Below are positions 53,801 to 62,063 of a DNA stretch of 64,000 bases, piece after piece. The notes under the pieces were generated by a model. That model did not search any database. It had not been told where the DNA came from and saw only the letters and a program-made list of their open reading frames with translations. The stretch comes from Bacteroidota bacterium (GTDB taxonomy: Bacteria > Bacteroidota > Bacteroidia > B-17B0 > Aurantibacillaceae). How positions within the stretch are numbered: position 1 is the stretch's first letter; the number at the start of each line of letters is the position of its first letter. Location of the stretch: the NCBI GenBank assembly GCA_013298715.1, contig JAAFIQ010000003.1, positions 185,377 through 249,376 on the forward strand, given 5' to 3'. Made by a program: the position numbers and the translations under genes.

Positions 53801-54842
53801 GGTTTGAAACGTCAATACTTCCTATTACAGTAAATGTTTGTCCGCAATTATTTGAAAGCAAAATTTTTAGCGTATCGTTTGTGAAATTTGCAATTGAGGT
53901 TGGTAGTCCAGGGTAACCACTCCAATCCATTATCCTATAATCAAATTTTAAAGCGGTTGATGGAGTTGCTACCCCAACATTCGGAGTTTGAGCATCTGCA
54001 AGAGTAGCAAAACTGCCAAATAAATTTCTTGTCATACCATTCGTACCACCTGTTCCATGATTGTTAAAAACATACCAAGGGTTGGAACCATCAACCTGCC
54101 ATAAAGTTGGGAAAATTGTAGAAGCATTAAAATCTTCTACCAAAGGAATTGTGGTAGATTGAATTACGGTTAACAAAACACTATTTGTTGAAACAGATGA
54201 AACTGAGTTAGAAGCAACACATTGATAGGCATTTGCATTTAAACTATTTTGTGCACTTGTTATAACCAATGTTTTTGTAGTAACACCCGAATACGGAGGT
54301 GTATTTGTTAAGTTGGTAAATGGTCCACCGCCAATACTAACCTGCCACTGGTAAGTAGTAGTATTTGTGCTTGAGTTCATAACCAATTGACCGTTTGCGC
54401 CTGAGCAAAGTTGTAAATTACTCGGTTGCCCTGTAATTGTTGGCGAACCTGGTATTGCAGTATTTGAATACGATGTTATATTACAGTTGTTACTTATACC
54501 GCACGTAGCATTTAACGAAGCATGTAAGTAGTAAGTTCCAGGTGTTAAGGTAGCTGTAATTGGAGCAAGTCCTCCAATTATTGATCCGCTTGATACACCA
54601 GTTGAAAGCGTTAGGTAGTTGGCAATTGTTCCAACTGAAAAGGTATAAATACCACCTACACCAATTGTTAACGTATTGTATTCGCCACCATAAGTACATG
54701 TATTAATGTTAGTCATACTATTCGTAAATGAGTTAATACTTAACGAACCAAATGAACTTGGCGAGTAACAAGGCTGAGCTATCAACCTCATAGAGAAAAT
54801 AATAGCTAAAACGCAATTGATAAAATAGTAATTTTTTTTCAT
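50895..54842 (-). CDS. Large multidomain T9SS type A cargo protein
   Basis: This 1315-residue protein has a signal peptide (about 1-22) and a first beta domain (PCYSPSSFGSLSIN). An Ig-like domain follows (about 135-225, ITGQPSNLQLCSGANGQLVM). Two tandem copies of a MAM/jelly-roll-like plus CARDB-like pair cover about 230-790, each opening EDFNAS and containing NHGTGG and NGM(T/N)RNLF. More Ig-like repeats follow (VCLGNGVVLNILGTATSYTW, AVCAGGSVTLTANGSSTYTW). The type A sorting domain is at the end (LVYPNPTSGIVNISIS, GMYNYTIRSNDNKQVIKEGK). Predicted surface or secreted adhesin-like protein with no catalytic motif. Confidence 0.9.
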   Translation of the reverse strand: MKKNYYFINCVLAIIFSMRLIAQPCYSPSSFGSLSINSFTNSMTNINTCTYGGEYNTLTIGVGGIYTFSVGTIANYLTLSTGVSSGSIIGGLAPITATLTPGTYYLHASLNATCGISNNCNITSYSNTAIPGSPTITGQPSNLQLCSGANGQLVMNSSTNTTTYQWQVSIGGGPFTNLTNTPPYSGVTTKTLVITSAQNSLNANAYQCVASNSVSSVSTNSVLLTVIQSTTIPLVEDFNASTIFPTLWQVDGSNPWYVFNNHGTGGTNGMTRNLFGSFATLADAQTPNVGVATPSTALKFDYRIMDWSGYPGLPTSIANFTNDTLKILLSNNCGQTFTVIGSIDVSNHIVSTNFVTKTYPLGAYAGQNLIVRFRWAHDPSGSGDYYIDIDNINISSVQANDAGITNLVQPAAGQPCYSATQPVVVQISNFGNNTLTNVPVGVNITGALTSVLSNTYVGSIPSGTFVTYTVGVINMSTAGVYNFKAFTKLSGDPTLANDTLLPVQSRTVVATLPLPYFEDFNASLAMPATWSVSAANPWFVTSNHGTGGSNGMNRNLFSTILRAEANLPRLGTITPSTAISFDYRYVNYSLYPSTATPTLDMNGDSLRVMISTNCGATFTTVGFINANNHAVTTAFANKTYTLGAYAGNDAIIKFVAVRQATNSSADYYVDVDNINLFNLSAIDGGVSALVTPNTSTCTSANQPVIVNVTNYGTGPISNFPVNVVLSGPANQTITANYTGTLASGATATFNVGNANLTAGGTYSITSSTNVSGDGNNTNNSNSSTFTTANPIVSISSQTAVCLGNGVVLNILGTATSYTWNTGSNSQSITVTPSVTTTYSATGSNSLNCVTSNTFALTVINPTISGIGASGCGTSVNGTLTANAFGTSTINWYATPTSTTILSSGNTYTLNASNTTTVYAQSNSQAMSNVGLATNTTVSGGGQQQSTNYNIFDVQSTCIIQDVLVYPGATGNVVFDLRDNAGTLLQTATVPVTTTLATVIPLNFTVNPGFGYRLGQGAGSVSMYRTSAASNIYPFTLPGVLTITNSAAGNTFYYFGYNWTVLSPGCTSSMTPVVFTVTPSASITAASTSSAVCAGGSVTLTANGSSTYTWSPSAQTTSVIVVTPTVNSTYTVIGGAGTCTGSATRTITVNPSPTLAVSPSATICSGTGGITTFTIASAGNTFTWSNGSNNVNVVINNPSITTVYSATATNAQGCRQTATTSIIVQNCQSIAKNSLSDNTLVYPNPTSGIVNISISNGTGNYSIEVYDVTGRLVLSNYNLKPESTINLKELANGMYNYTIRSNDNKQVIKEGKIVKQ

Positions 54843-54863
54843 GTGTTATATTTTTAGTTATAA

Positions 54864-54871
54864 CAAATGTA
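54864..54871 (-). promoter_or_regulatory. Candidate -7 element for the large T9SS gene
   Basis: TACATTTG on the minus strand fits TAnnTTTG and lies 21 bases upstream of ATG 54842. A matching TTG at the usual distance is not obvious, so this is a partial promoter match. Confidence 0.45.
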
Positions 54872-54950
54872 TAAAAAAAATAACACGATTTAATAATTTT
54901 TAATTAACAACTGGTAACAATTTTGTGAAATGTTAATTTTAACAAACTAG

Positions 54951-55592
54951 TTAATTAATTAAAAACAACCTATATTTTTCGTTATAAAGCCTTACAAAAT
55001 GCCCTATTTGGTTTTTTTGTTTGGAATAACTCAGCTTGTTATACTCATCAAATAGCAATTTGTCATGTTTTATTAATTCTAATAAGTTTTTTGGCGAATT
55101 ATCAATCAAAACGCCATTGTAGATACTCATAATAAAGTTTCTTAGCTCTTTTACACGTTGCGGATTGGAGATAGTTGGTCCAAAAAACGGATCAATTCCA
55201 GCACCATTGTATGCCACAGCATCAACCATTACAGCCAAAAATGAGATATTTCCAAACACAGGTACTCTATAGTAATTTTTATTAGCATTCAGATAAAGTG
55301 TTTTGTTTTGTCCATAACCCCAAAAAGATGAACAAACTAAAGTTGTTGTTGATTCACCAGTTTTAACAACAACATAACTTCTTTCTAACAATTTTGAAAA
55401 AAAATCTAACGCATTTGTATCAAGTTGCGTTATAATTTCAGATTTTGAAATTACTTTACCTTTTCTAAAATCGGAATGTGAAACATAAATTCCTTCTTTT
55501 ATGAAATTTTCATCAGAAACAGCCGAACTATCTGTTTGAGAAAAACAAGAGCGAGAAATGATAAAAAATAATATTGTAGATATTAGTTTCAT
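54951..55592 (-). CDS. Secreted protein of unknown function
   Basis: From ATG 55592 this is 213 residues (the frame is open to 55601). A signal peptide (MKLISTILFFIISRSCFS) is followed by a mature part with IYVSHSDFRKGKVISKSEII, SSFWGYGQNKTLYLNANKNY and VDAVAYNGAGIDPFFG. It resembles small exported Bacteroidota proteins of unknown role; no family is named. It diverges from the subtilase gene with 44 bases between, so the two promoters must overlap and joint regulation is possible. Confidence 0.7.
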   Translation of the reverse strand: MKLISTILFFIISRSCFSQTDSSAVSDENFIKEGIYVSHSDFRKGKVISKSEIITQLDTNALDFFSKLLERSYVVVKTGESTTTLVCSSFWGYGQNKTLYLNANKNYYRVPVFGNISFLAVMVDAVAYNGAGIDPFFGPTISNPQRVKELRNFIMSIYNGVLIDNSPKNLLELIKHDKLLFDEYNKLSYSKQKNQIGHFVRLYNEKYRLFLIN

Positions 55593-55636
55593 ATTACACA
55601 ATTTACTAACTTCGTAAATAGGTTTAAATAAATATA

Positions 55637-57757
55637 ATGTTTTTTTTTAGAATAAATACCCTTTTATTTTTTGTTGGCTTTCTTAATTTCAATTTGTTTA
55701 CGCAAAATAACGCCTTAAAATTCAAATTAGAAAATAAAAACATAGATGATTCAAGCTATACAATTTTAGTAAAAGGAAATTTAAACTGGTTACAAAAAAA
55801 TCAATCTCCAACTACTTTTAAGTTCAATTATTATGTAAACGACGTTGCGAGCATTACTACCAATTTAAGTACCGTTGCAACACTTATTGAAACAAAAAAA
55901 ATTACTTACGCTGAGTTTATAAAAGCGGATAAAAAATTAATGAATGATACCATTCTGGTAAGAAACCGAATTTTACCAGTAAAACAAGGTCAAATTCCTT
56001 TAACGCAAGCATACGATGGAACAGGTGTTATAGTTGGAATAATAGATTCTGGTATAGATTTTAATCATCCTGATTTTAAAAATAGTAATGGTACAACACG
56101 TTTGCTGGCGCTTTGGGATCAAAACCCTACCACAAATTCTGCTAGCCCCCAACCGTATAATTACGGTATAGAGTGGACTCCAGCGCAAATTAACTCCAGT
56201 TTATGCACGCACGATGATTTATCTTACTACGGCCATGGCACGCATGTTTCAGGAATAGCTGCGGGTAATGCGCTTGCCACGGGTAATTTTATGGGCATTG
56301 CAAGTAAAAGTGATATGATAGTCGTAGCAGTAAATTTTGGTTATAACGCCCCAACAGTTGCAGATGCAGTAAATTTTATTTTTGCAAAAGCTACAGCTTT
56401 AGGTAGGCCATGTGTTATAAATGCGAGTGTTGGCGGCTATTATGGAAGCCATGATGGGACTGATCTTGAAGCTCAAATGATTAATGGAATGGTTAGCAAT
56501 CAACCAGGGAGAGCCATGGTGGCAGCCGCAGGTAATGGCGGACATATTAAGTTTCACACAAAAACGCAATTAACTAATACAGATACCGTTTTTTCTTGGA
56601 TTACAAGTGGCAACGCAACAATTTATCACGCGCTTTATGCAGATACGGCACAAATAAAAAATGTTGGCATTAGAGTAGGTGCAAATAGAGCAGATTTTAG
56701 TGATATTGGAAACATTGGATTTAAAAGTTGGAACTACGCATTACAAAGTTTGAAAACTGATACTTTAAAAAACGCTAACGGTCAACGTATGGGCATTGTA
56801 AAATCATCGGCAAGCATTAATAGTTTTGGTGTATACGAATTGGAATTTCAAATTTTGGCAGACACACTTAATTTAAACTGGCGTATTGATAGTAAAGGAA
56901 TTGGTCTGCATCACGCTTGGAATTTTAATTTTGTTTCATCAGGTTTGCCAACACCCATTCAATACCCAAAAGTGGTTAAACACATTATGCCAGATACCAT
57001 GTACACGTTGGTTAGTAGCTTTCAATGTTTAACGGATGTGATAACCGTGGCTAATTATGTAAACATGAAAAAATATTATACAGTAGATAACGTTTTGCAG
57101 GTGGCTGCTGAAAATACGGGGGAGTTGGCTTATAATAGCAGCACTGGTCCAACCCGCGATAATAAAATAAAACCAGATATAGCCGCCACAGGAAGAAATA
57201 CGTTTAGCGCAATGGCACTTGGTATGAAAGCAAATTTAATTGCAAATGCGCCTTATTATGTTTCACAAGACAGTGTGCATGTTTGGGGAGATGGCACGTC
57301 GGCGGCATCGCCAGTTGTTGCAGGACTGGTAGCTTTGTACTTACAAAAAAATCCTACAGCTACTGTTGCACAAATTAGAAACGCAATTACTACTTGTGCT
57401 TATACAGATAATTTTACTGGGGCAGTTCCAAATTTTGCTTTTGGTCATGGTAAGATTGATGGAAAGGCTGCAATGCTTTGTAATCAAGTAATTACAAATA
57501 TTTCTACTAATAGTAATTCTAATAATGTTTCGGTTTTTCCTAATCCAATTTTGGGTGATGTAAAAATTGATTTAAAAGAGACGAATATTCACAAAATAGA
57601 ATTATTTGCAATAGATGGTAAACTTATTTTTTCGGAGACAGTTACTGGAAGTAATTATGTGATACAATCTTCGTTAACGGATAAATTAGTTTCTGGCATG
57701 TATTTGTTGCAAATTAAATCTGATACTTATCAAAGCACAATTAAACTAGTAAAGTAA
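55637..57757 (+). CDS. Subtilisin-like (S8) serine protease with T9SS type A sorting domain
   Basis: This 706-residue protein has a signal peptide (about 1-22), a propeptide-like region to about 115, and a subtilase domain with the full triad: D137 (IVGIIDSGIDFNHPDF), H200 (YYGHGTHVSGIAAG) and S555 (GDGTSAASPVVAGLVALY). A CUB/PPC-like insert lies between about 310 and 470. The T9SS sorting domain closes the protein (VSVFPNPILGDVKIDL, GMYLLQIKSDTYQSTIKLVK). It should be secreted or surface-held and degrade extracellular protein. prmC follows after three bases. Confidence 0.93.
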   Translation: MFFFRINTLLFFVGFLNFNLFTQNNALKFKLENKNIDDSSYTILVKGNLNWLQKNQSPTTFKFNYYVNDVASITTNLSTVATLIETKKITYAEFIKADKKLMNDTILVRNRILPVKQGQIPLTQAYDGTGVIVGIIDSGIDFNHPDFKNSNGTTRLLALWDQNPTTNSASPQPYNYGIEWTPAQINSSLCTHDDLSYYGHGTHVSGIAAGNALATGNFMGIASKSDMIVVAVNFGYNAPTVADAVNFIFAKATALGRPCVINASVGGYYGSHDGTDLEAQMINGMVSNQPGRAMVAAAGNGGHIKFHTKTQLTNTDTVFSWITSGNATIYHALYADTAQIKNVGIRVGANRADFSDIGNIGFKSWNYALQSLKTDTLKNANGQRMGIVKSSASINSFGVYELEFQILADTLNLNWRIDSKGIGLHHAWNFNFVSSGLPTPIQYPKVVKHIMPDTMYTLVSSFQCLTDVITVANYVNMKKYYTVDNVLQVAAENTGELAYNSSTGPTRDNKIKPDIAATGRNTFSAMALGMKANLIANAPYYVSQDSVHVWGDGTSAASPVVAGLVALYLQKNPTATVAQIRNAITTCAYTDNFTGAVPNFAFGHGKIDGKAAMLCNQVITNISTNSNSNNVSVFPNPILGDVKIDLKETNIHKIELFAIDGKLIFSETVTGSNYVIQSSLTDKLVSGMYLLQIKSDTYQSTIKLVK

Positions 57758-57760
57758 TTT

Positions 57761-58627
57761 GTGAAAGTAGCAAGTAATTTATTGGCTGATGTGCTAGCTT
57801 ACTCTAAAACTGCACTCAATCATCTTTACGAAGATGCTGAAATTGAAGCGCAATTTTTTTTAATTGCAGAATCAATTTTAAAACAAAGTACAAAACAACT
57901 CAGATCTAATTTACAACAACGCATCAATCAAAGCGATTTAATTGAATTATACAATGCTATAAAAGAAACCAGTACTGGCAAACCTTTGCAGTATGTAATA
58001 AAAAAAGCCTGGTTTTATAATTTAGAATTTAATGTGAACGAGCATGTACTAATACCAAGGCCTGAAACCGAAGAATTAGTGGATATTGTGCTAAAAGAAA
58101 ATAAAAACATTAAATCATTAATTGATATTGGAACAGGTAGTGGATGCATTCCAATTTCGATAAAACATAACCAGTCTGCTGCTACTATTTTTGCAATAGA
58201 TATAATTAAAGATGCGCTTGAAGTGGCGACAAAAAATGCGAAACATAATAACACAGAAATTAATTTTATTGAAGCAGATATTTTATCAGGTAAAGGATTA
58301 GAAAGATTAGAACAACAGTATGATGTAATAATAAGTAATCCACCCTATATAAAAATTTCTGAAAAAAAATCTATTCATAAAAATGTGTTAGATTTTGAAC
58401 CGCATTTAGCCTTGTTTGTAGAGGGCGATGATGAAATTATTTTTTATAAAAAAATTATTGATTTTTCATTATTTAAATTATCTAAAAACGGAAAACTGTA
58501 CTTTGAATTAAATCCACTTACAGCTAATGAAGTTAAGTTTTACGCACTTTCTTTAAACTTTTTTAAGAACGTGTCTATTAAAAAAGACATGAGTGGCAAA
58601 GAGAGATTTTTAGTTTGTGAATGTTGA
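57761..58627 (+). CDS. prmC: Release factor glutamine N5-methyltransferase
   Basis: This 288-residue protein is the usual PrmC length. It has an N-terminal helical domain ending near PLQYVIKKAWFYNLEF, the SAM-binding loop SLIDIGTGSGCIPISIK and the catalytic NPPY motif in VIISNPPYIKISEKK. It methylates the GGQ glutamine of RF1/RF2. The start is GTG at 57761, three bases after the subtilase stop. This unlikely pair of a housekeeping gene and a secreted protease appears cotranscribed. Confidence 0.95.
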   Translation: MKVASNLLADVLAYSKTALNHLYEDAEIEAQFFLIAESILKQSTKQLRSNLQQRINQSDLIELYNAIKETSTGKPLQYVIKKAWFYNLEFNVNEHVLIPRPETEELVDIVLKENKNIKSLIDIGTGSGCIPISIKHNQSAATIFAIDIIKDALEVATKNAKHNNTEINFIEADILSGKGLERLEQQYDVIISNPPYIKISEKKSIHKNVLDFEPHLALFVEGDDEIIFYKKIIDFSLFKLSKNGKLYFELNPLTANEVKFYALSLNFFKNVSIKKDMSGKERFLVCEC

Positions 58628-58654
58628 TTTGTTAAATTTTTACCTTAACAAAAA

Positions 58655-59167
58655 TCACCTATGCTGATCAATTAAAATTTCATTACCATCAGGGTCGGTA
58701 AGCGTTATAAAACCAGGCCCTTTCGTTGTATCACTTACTTCAGCACTAAGTTTAATACCATTTGTTTTTAAGTATTTTTGAATTTCTCTAACATCATTAA
58801 ATTGCTTTGTGTTTTTTGCATTTTCATCCCAACCTGGATTAAAGGTTAAAATATTTCCTTTAAAAAATCCTTTAAAAATTCCAATCAATGCGTTTTGATT
58901 TTTTAAAATTAAATAATTGTTTTTTAAATTTCCACCAAAATCTACAAAACCAAGTTTATGATAAAACTCTTGCGAAGCTTTTAAATCTTTTACATTTAGA
59001 CTTATGCTAAAAGCTCCGAGTTTTGGATTATTATCAACACCAATTGGTTTTTGCTGAATTAAAGATAATTTGGCTTGGTTGTTTTGTGAACTATTAGTTT
59101 GATTAAAAAAATAGCCACAACCAAATGCTATTAAAGCAATTGATAGGTATTTAATGTTTGTTTTCAT
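58655..59167 (-). CDS. VOC-family (glyoxalase-like) protein with lipoprotein or membrane-anchor N-terminus
   Basis: From ATG 59167 this is 170 residues; TTG 59179 would add four and overlap the next gene. The N-terminus (MKTNIKYLSIALIAFGC) is hydrophobic and ends in a possible lipobox Cys. The rest is one VOC domain: LGAFSISLNVKDLKASQEFY, KLGFVDFGGNLKNNYLILKN, and the C-terminal PGFITLTDPDGNEILIDQHR. Activity is unknown; VOC proteins bind a metal and act on small molecules. Export is unusual for this family. It follows the LYS1-like gene closely and is likely cotranscribed. Confidence 0.82.
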   Translation of the reverse strand: MKTNIKYLSIALIAFGCGYFFNQTNSSQNNQAKLSLIQQKPIGVDNNPKLGAFSISLNVKDLKASQEFYHKLGFVDFGGNLKNNYLILKNQNALIGIFKGFFKGNILTFNPGWDENAKNTKQFNDVREIQKYLKTNGIKLSAEVSDTTKGPGFITLTDPDGNEILIDQHR

Positions 59168-59175
59168 TTTTTTAT

Positions 59176-60381
59176 TCAATACGCGTAATCATTTAAGTAT
59201 TCAAAGGCAGGCATTAATTTTCCTTCTTTACAAATGCTTGCACGTTCTATTATTTTGTCTTTATCTTCAGCAAATAAAAATGGTAAAACCCTTTCTGTCA
59301 AATCTTTCCCAAAGTCATCACTTGCATCACGAGGCAACTCGCATGGCAAATTATCAACAGCCATAACACAAATAGTATCTTTATTAAACGGCAAATCTTC
59401 TTTGTCGTTTAACATGTTGTATCCAAAAAATGGTTGTGCAATGGTGCTCGAGCGTATGGTTGTAGGAACGCTTCCATCTATATCACAAGTAATATCGGCA
59501 ATTACAGATATGTGAAAATCTGGTGCTTTTATATCTTCTTTACTAAATAATTTTGGCGAACGAGGGTCCCAGTAATGCGAGGAGATAAACAAATCCGTAA
59601 CTTTAGTATAGGGCACAAACTTACTTACAAAATGTTCAGGGTGTTTAAAGAAATCATTTAGGTCAAAGTTATGATCTTCTGGTCGTTCAACATAATCACG
59701 TGGATTTAATTGGCAATACACAGGTTCTCTAAAGCTATTTGCTAAAAACTCTTCAGGTGTAACTTTTCTAATGCGCAAAGCACTCAATGTTTCAATTACG
59801 CCATTAGCAACTCTTCCACCGCCAGTTAAAGCAATTTTTATGTTTGGTAATTTTACGCGTTTTAATTCTTCTTCCATCTCAGCCCTATCTCTGCATAGGT
59901 TTGCAGGTTTTAGGCGGAATAAATCGTACTTTAATCCATAACCCAAAATGCCATTATAAGCTCCTACAACTCCAGCATAGCGACCAAAGCCAATTATACG
60001 GTTATTATGTTTATCAGTTAATGTTTCGTAATCAACCATCTGAATTCTTTTCTCAATTAATTTTTTCATTAATTGTTGGTTGTGTGGTTGCTTTTTTATA
60101 GTATGCGAAAAGAAAAAGTATTTTTTTCCTTCAATCAATTTATCTTTTGGTACTTCTTTTACACCCATCAAGATATTACAATCAATCAAGTTTTCTTGTA
60201 AAGCTACTCCAAACGAAGTATATTCCTCATCGCTATAACATCTAATTTTACTAGGTTGGACAACAATTTCTAATTGAGGAAATTTGCGCATGAGTTCACC
60301 ACAAATTAAAGGAGTTAAAGGCACGCGTTTATCTGGTGGAGATTTTTCTTCACGTAAAACGCCTATTTTTATTTTTTGCAT
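59176..60381 (-). CDS. NAD(P)-dependent dehydrogenase of the alanine dehydrogenase/saccharopine dehydrogenase (LYS1) family
   Basis: This 401-residue protein starts IKIGVLREEKSPPDKRVPLTP, the N-terminal catalytic segment of the alanine dehydrogenase/LYS1 superfamily. It continues with FFFSHTIKKQPHNQQLM and VDYETLTDKHNNRIIGFGRY. The nucleotide-binding loop is KIALTGGGRVANGVIETL. The C-terminal part has HISVIADITCDIDGSVPTTI and VDNLPCELPRDASDDFG, which favour the saccharopine-dehydrogenase (lysine-forming) type. Substrate assignment remains tentative. It diverges from the S41 protease gene with 21 bases between starts. Confidence 0.82.
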   Translation of the reverse strand: MQKIKIGVLREEKSPPDKRVPLTPLICGELMRKFPQLEIVVQPSKIRCYSDEEYTSFGVALQENLIDCNILMGVKEVPKDKLIEGKKYFFFSHTIKKQPHNQQLMKKLIEKRIQMVDYETLTDKHNNRIIGFGRYAGVVGAYNGILGYGLKYDLFRLKPANLCRDRAEMEEELKRVKLPNIKIALTGGGRVANGVIETLSALRIRKVTPEEFLANSFREPVYCQLNPRDYVERPEDHNFDLNDFFKHPEHFVSKFVPYTKVTDLFISSHYWDPRSPKLFSKEDIKAPDFHISVIADITCDIDGSVPTTIRSSTIAQPFFGYNMLNDKEDLPFNKDTICVMAVDNLPCELPRDASDDFGKDLTERVLPFLFAEDKDKIIERASICKEGKLMPAFEYLNDYAY

Positions 60382-60402
60382 ATCTTTACAAATATAATAG
60401 TT

Positions 60403-61857
60403 ATGCGTGTTTTTTTAATTTTTTGTTTTCTTTTTTTCAAGTTTGTTTGTTATTCGCAATCAACACAAAAGAGCCTTGTTAAGCGCAAATATAGCCCTGA
60501 ACAGTTGCGCCAAGATGCCACCTTGTTAAAAGATGTGTTTTATAAAATGCACCCAGTACTTGGTATTTACCAAACTAAAGAAAATTTTATAAACGATTGG
60601 GATGGTTATATTAATAAACTCGCTGATAGCTTAACCGAAAAGGAATTTAGAATTCAACTAAAATTATTGGCAGATAAATTAAATTGCGGGCACACTGAGG
60701 TTATGTCGTCTAAGGCTTATTCTAAAGAAATGAAAAAGGTTAGTTTAGGGTATTCTCCTTACGTTTTTATCCCAATTAAAAATAAAGTTTATTTGTTATC
60801 TACTTTAAATAAAAAGAAAGACACCTTAATGAAAGTTGGTGATGAGATTGTAAGCATAAATAATTTTTCAGTAGATACACTTATAAACCAATGTAGCAAA
60901 ATGATAACCGGAGATGGATTTATAAGAACAGGAAAAGAACATTATTTGCAGGTTGCTTTTAACGCATTTTACCCTTCTTTGTTTGGAAGACCCGACACCT
61001 TTTTAGTAAAATTAAAAACAAATTCTGGTGAGAAAACTGTAAAATATAAAACCTTTAAAATTAAAACATTTCCTAACTTACCCTTAAATCCAAAGGAAGA
61101 TTCTACTCTAATTAAGTACAAGCGAGCTAATATGAAGCATAAATTTTTAGATGAGAATAAAAAAACAATGTATTTAAAGATTGATGGATTTTCACACAAA
61201 AAATTTAAGAAGGCGTACAAAAAAATATTCAGAAAAATGTATAATAACAATTCTGAAAATTTAATACTTGATTTAAGAAATAATGGTGGAGGAAGTTTAA
61301 CAAATTCTTACAGGTTAATTCGTTATTTAATTGATACCAACTGCTCACAAAGTTTGATAACGCATGTAAAATCGTACCCTGAAAAAAAGTATACATCTGG
61401 AAATTTTTGGTTTAAAAGCATGAAATTTATTTTTAAAAAAATTGGTAACAAAAGAACAGAAGGCAACAATGAAATTTTCTCTTATACTTTAAAGCCAAAT
61501 AAAAAATACCACTACAGTAAAAAAATTTATGTTTTAATTAATGGAGGTTCTTTTTCCGCAAGTTGTTTAACTGCTGCTTATCTAAAATATAAAAATCGTG
61601 CAACTTTTATTGGCATCGAAACTGCTGGTGCACTTGAAGGCTGCAACGCCGGAATCACGCCATACTATACCTTGCCTCATACCAAATTAAAAGTCAGAGT
61701 TCCCGCTTTTAGAATTCAGCACGATGTATTTAATTTAAAAACAGGTAGAGGTATATTTCCTGATTATGAAGTAAATTATACCTTTGATGATATTATAAAG
61801 CGGAGAGATTTGGAATTGGAAAAGGTGAAGACCTTGATTTTAGGTTCGAAAGAATAA
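60403..61857 (+). CDS. S41-family (tail-specific) serine protease
   Basis: From ATG 60403 this is 484 residues; the frame is open to 60376 but the hydrophobic signal begins at the second ATG (MRVFLIFCFLFFKFVCYS). A PDZ-like region lies around 100-190 (LMKVGDEIVSINNFSVDTLI). The catalytic domain contains MYLKIDGFSHKKFKKAYKKI, LDLRNNGGGSLTNSYRLIRY and the nucleophile S385 in NGGSFSASCLTAAYLK. Predicted to be an exported or periplasmic protease cleaving protein C-termini. The start region overlaps the regulatory region of the divergent dehydrogenase gene. Confidence 0.88.
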   Translation: MRVFLIFCFLFFKFVCYSQSTQKSLVKRKYSPEQLRQDATLLKDVFYKMHPVLGIYQTKENFINDWDGYINKLADSLTEKEFRIQLKLLADKLNCGHTEVMSSKAYSKEMKKVSLGYSPYVFIPIKNKVYLLSTLNKKKDTLMKVGDEIVSINNFSVDTLINQCSKMITGDGFIRTGKEHYLQVAFNAFYPSLFGRPDTFLVKLKTNSGEKTVKYKTFKIKTFPNLPLNPKEDSTLIKYKRANMKHKFLDENKKTMYLKIDGFSHKKFKKAYKKIFRKMYNNNSENLILDLRNNGGGSLTNSYRLIRYLIDTNCSQSLITHVKSYPEKKYTSGNFWFKSMKFIFKKIGNKRTEGNNEIFSYTLKPNKKYHYSKKIYVLINGGSFSASCLTAAYLKYKNRATFIGIETAGALEGCNAGITPYYTLPHTKLKVRVPAFRIQHDVFNLKTGRGIFPDYEVNYTFDDIIKRRDLELEKVKTLILGSKE

Positions 61858-61975
61858 ATTTCTAAAACTAAGCACCTATTATTTATTTCTTAATTTCTCA
61901 AATAGCCTTTAACCTAAAAAGTAATTTTCATCAAATCTTTAGGATATTAACATGTTATTCATGTGTTGTTTTCAG

Positions 61976-62010
61976 TTTAATGAGTGAATCATCTGTTTTA
62001 ATGAGTGAAT
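61976..62010 (+). promoter_or_regulatory. 14-base direct repeat with 21-base period upstream of the last gene
   Basis: TTTAATGAGTGAAT occurs at 61976-61989 and again at 61997-62010, exactly 21 bases apart, so both copies face the same side of the helix. It lies 54-88 bases upstream of the giant secreted protein gene. A paired site for a dimeric regulator is plausible; no factor is identified. Confidence 0.45.
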
Positions 62011-62063
62011 ATTGAAGTTAAATTTATTTAAAAAATATATTTTTAACCAAAATTAAATTTCTC

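Noticed and set aside
58629..58651. TTGTTAA/TTAACAA inverted repeat between prmC and the VOC gene as a terminator
   Set aside because: Seven AT-rich pairs with a nine-base loop and no clear T-run; too weak to list as a feature.
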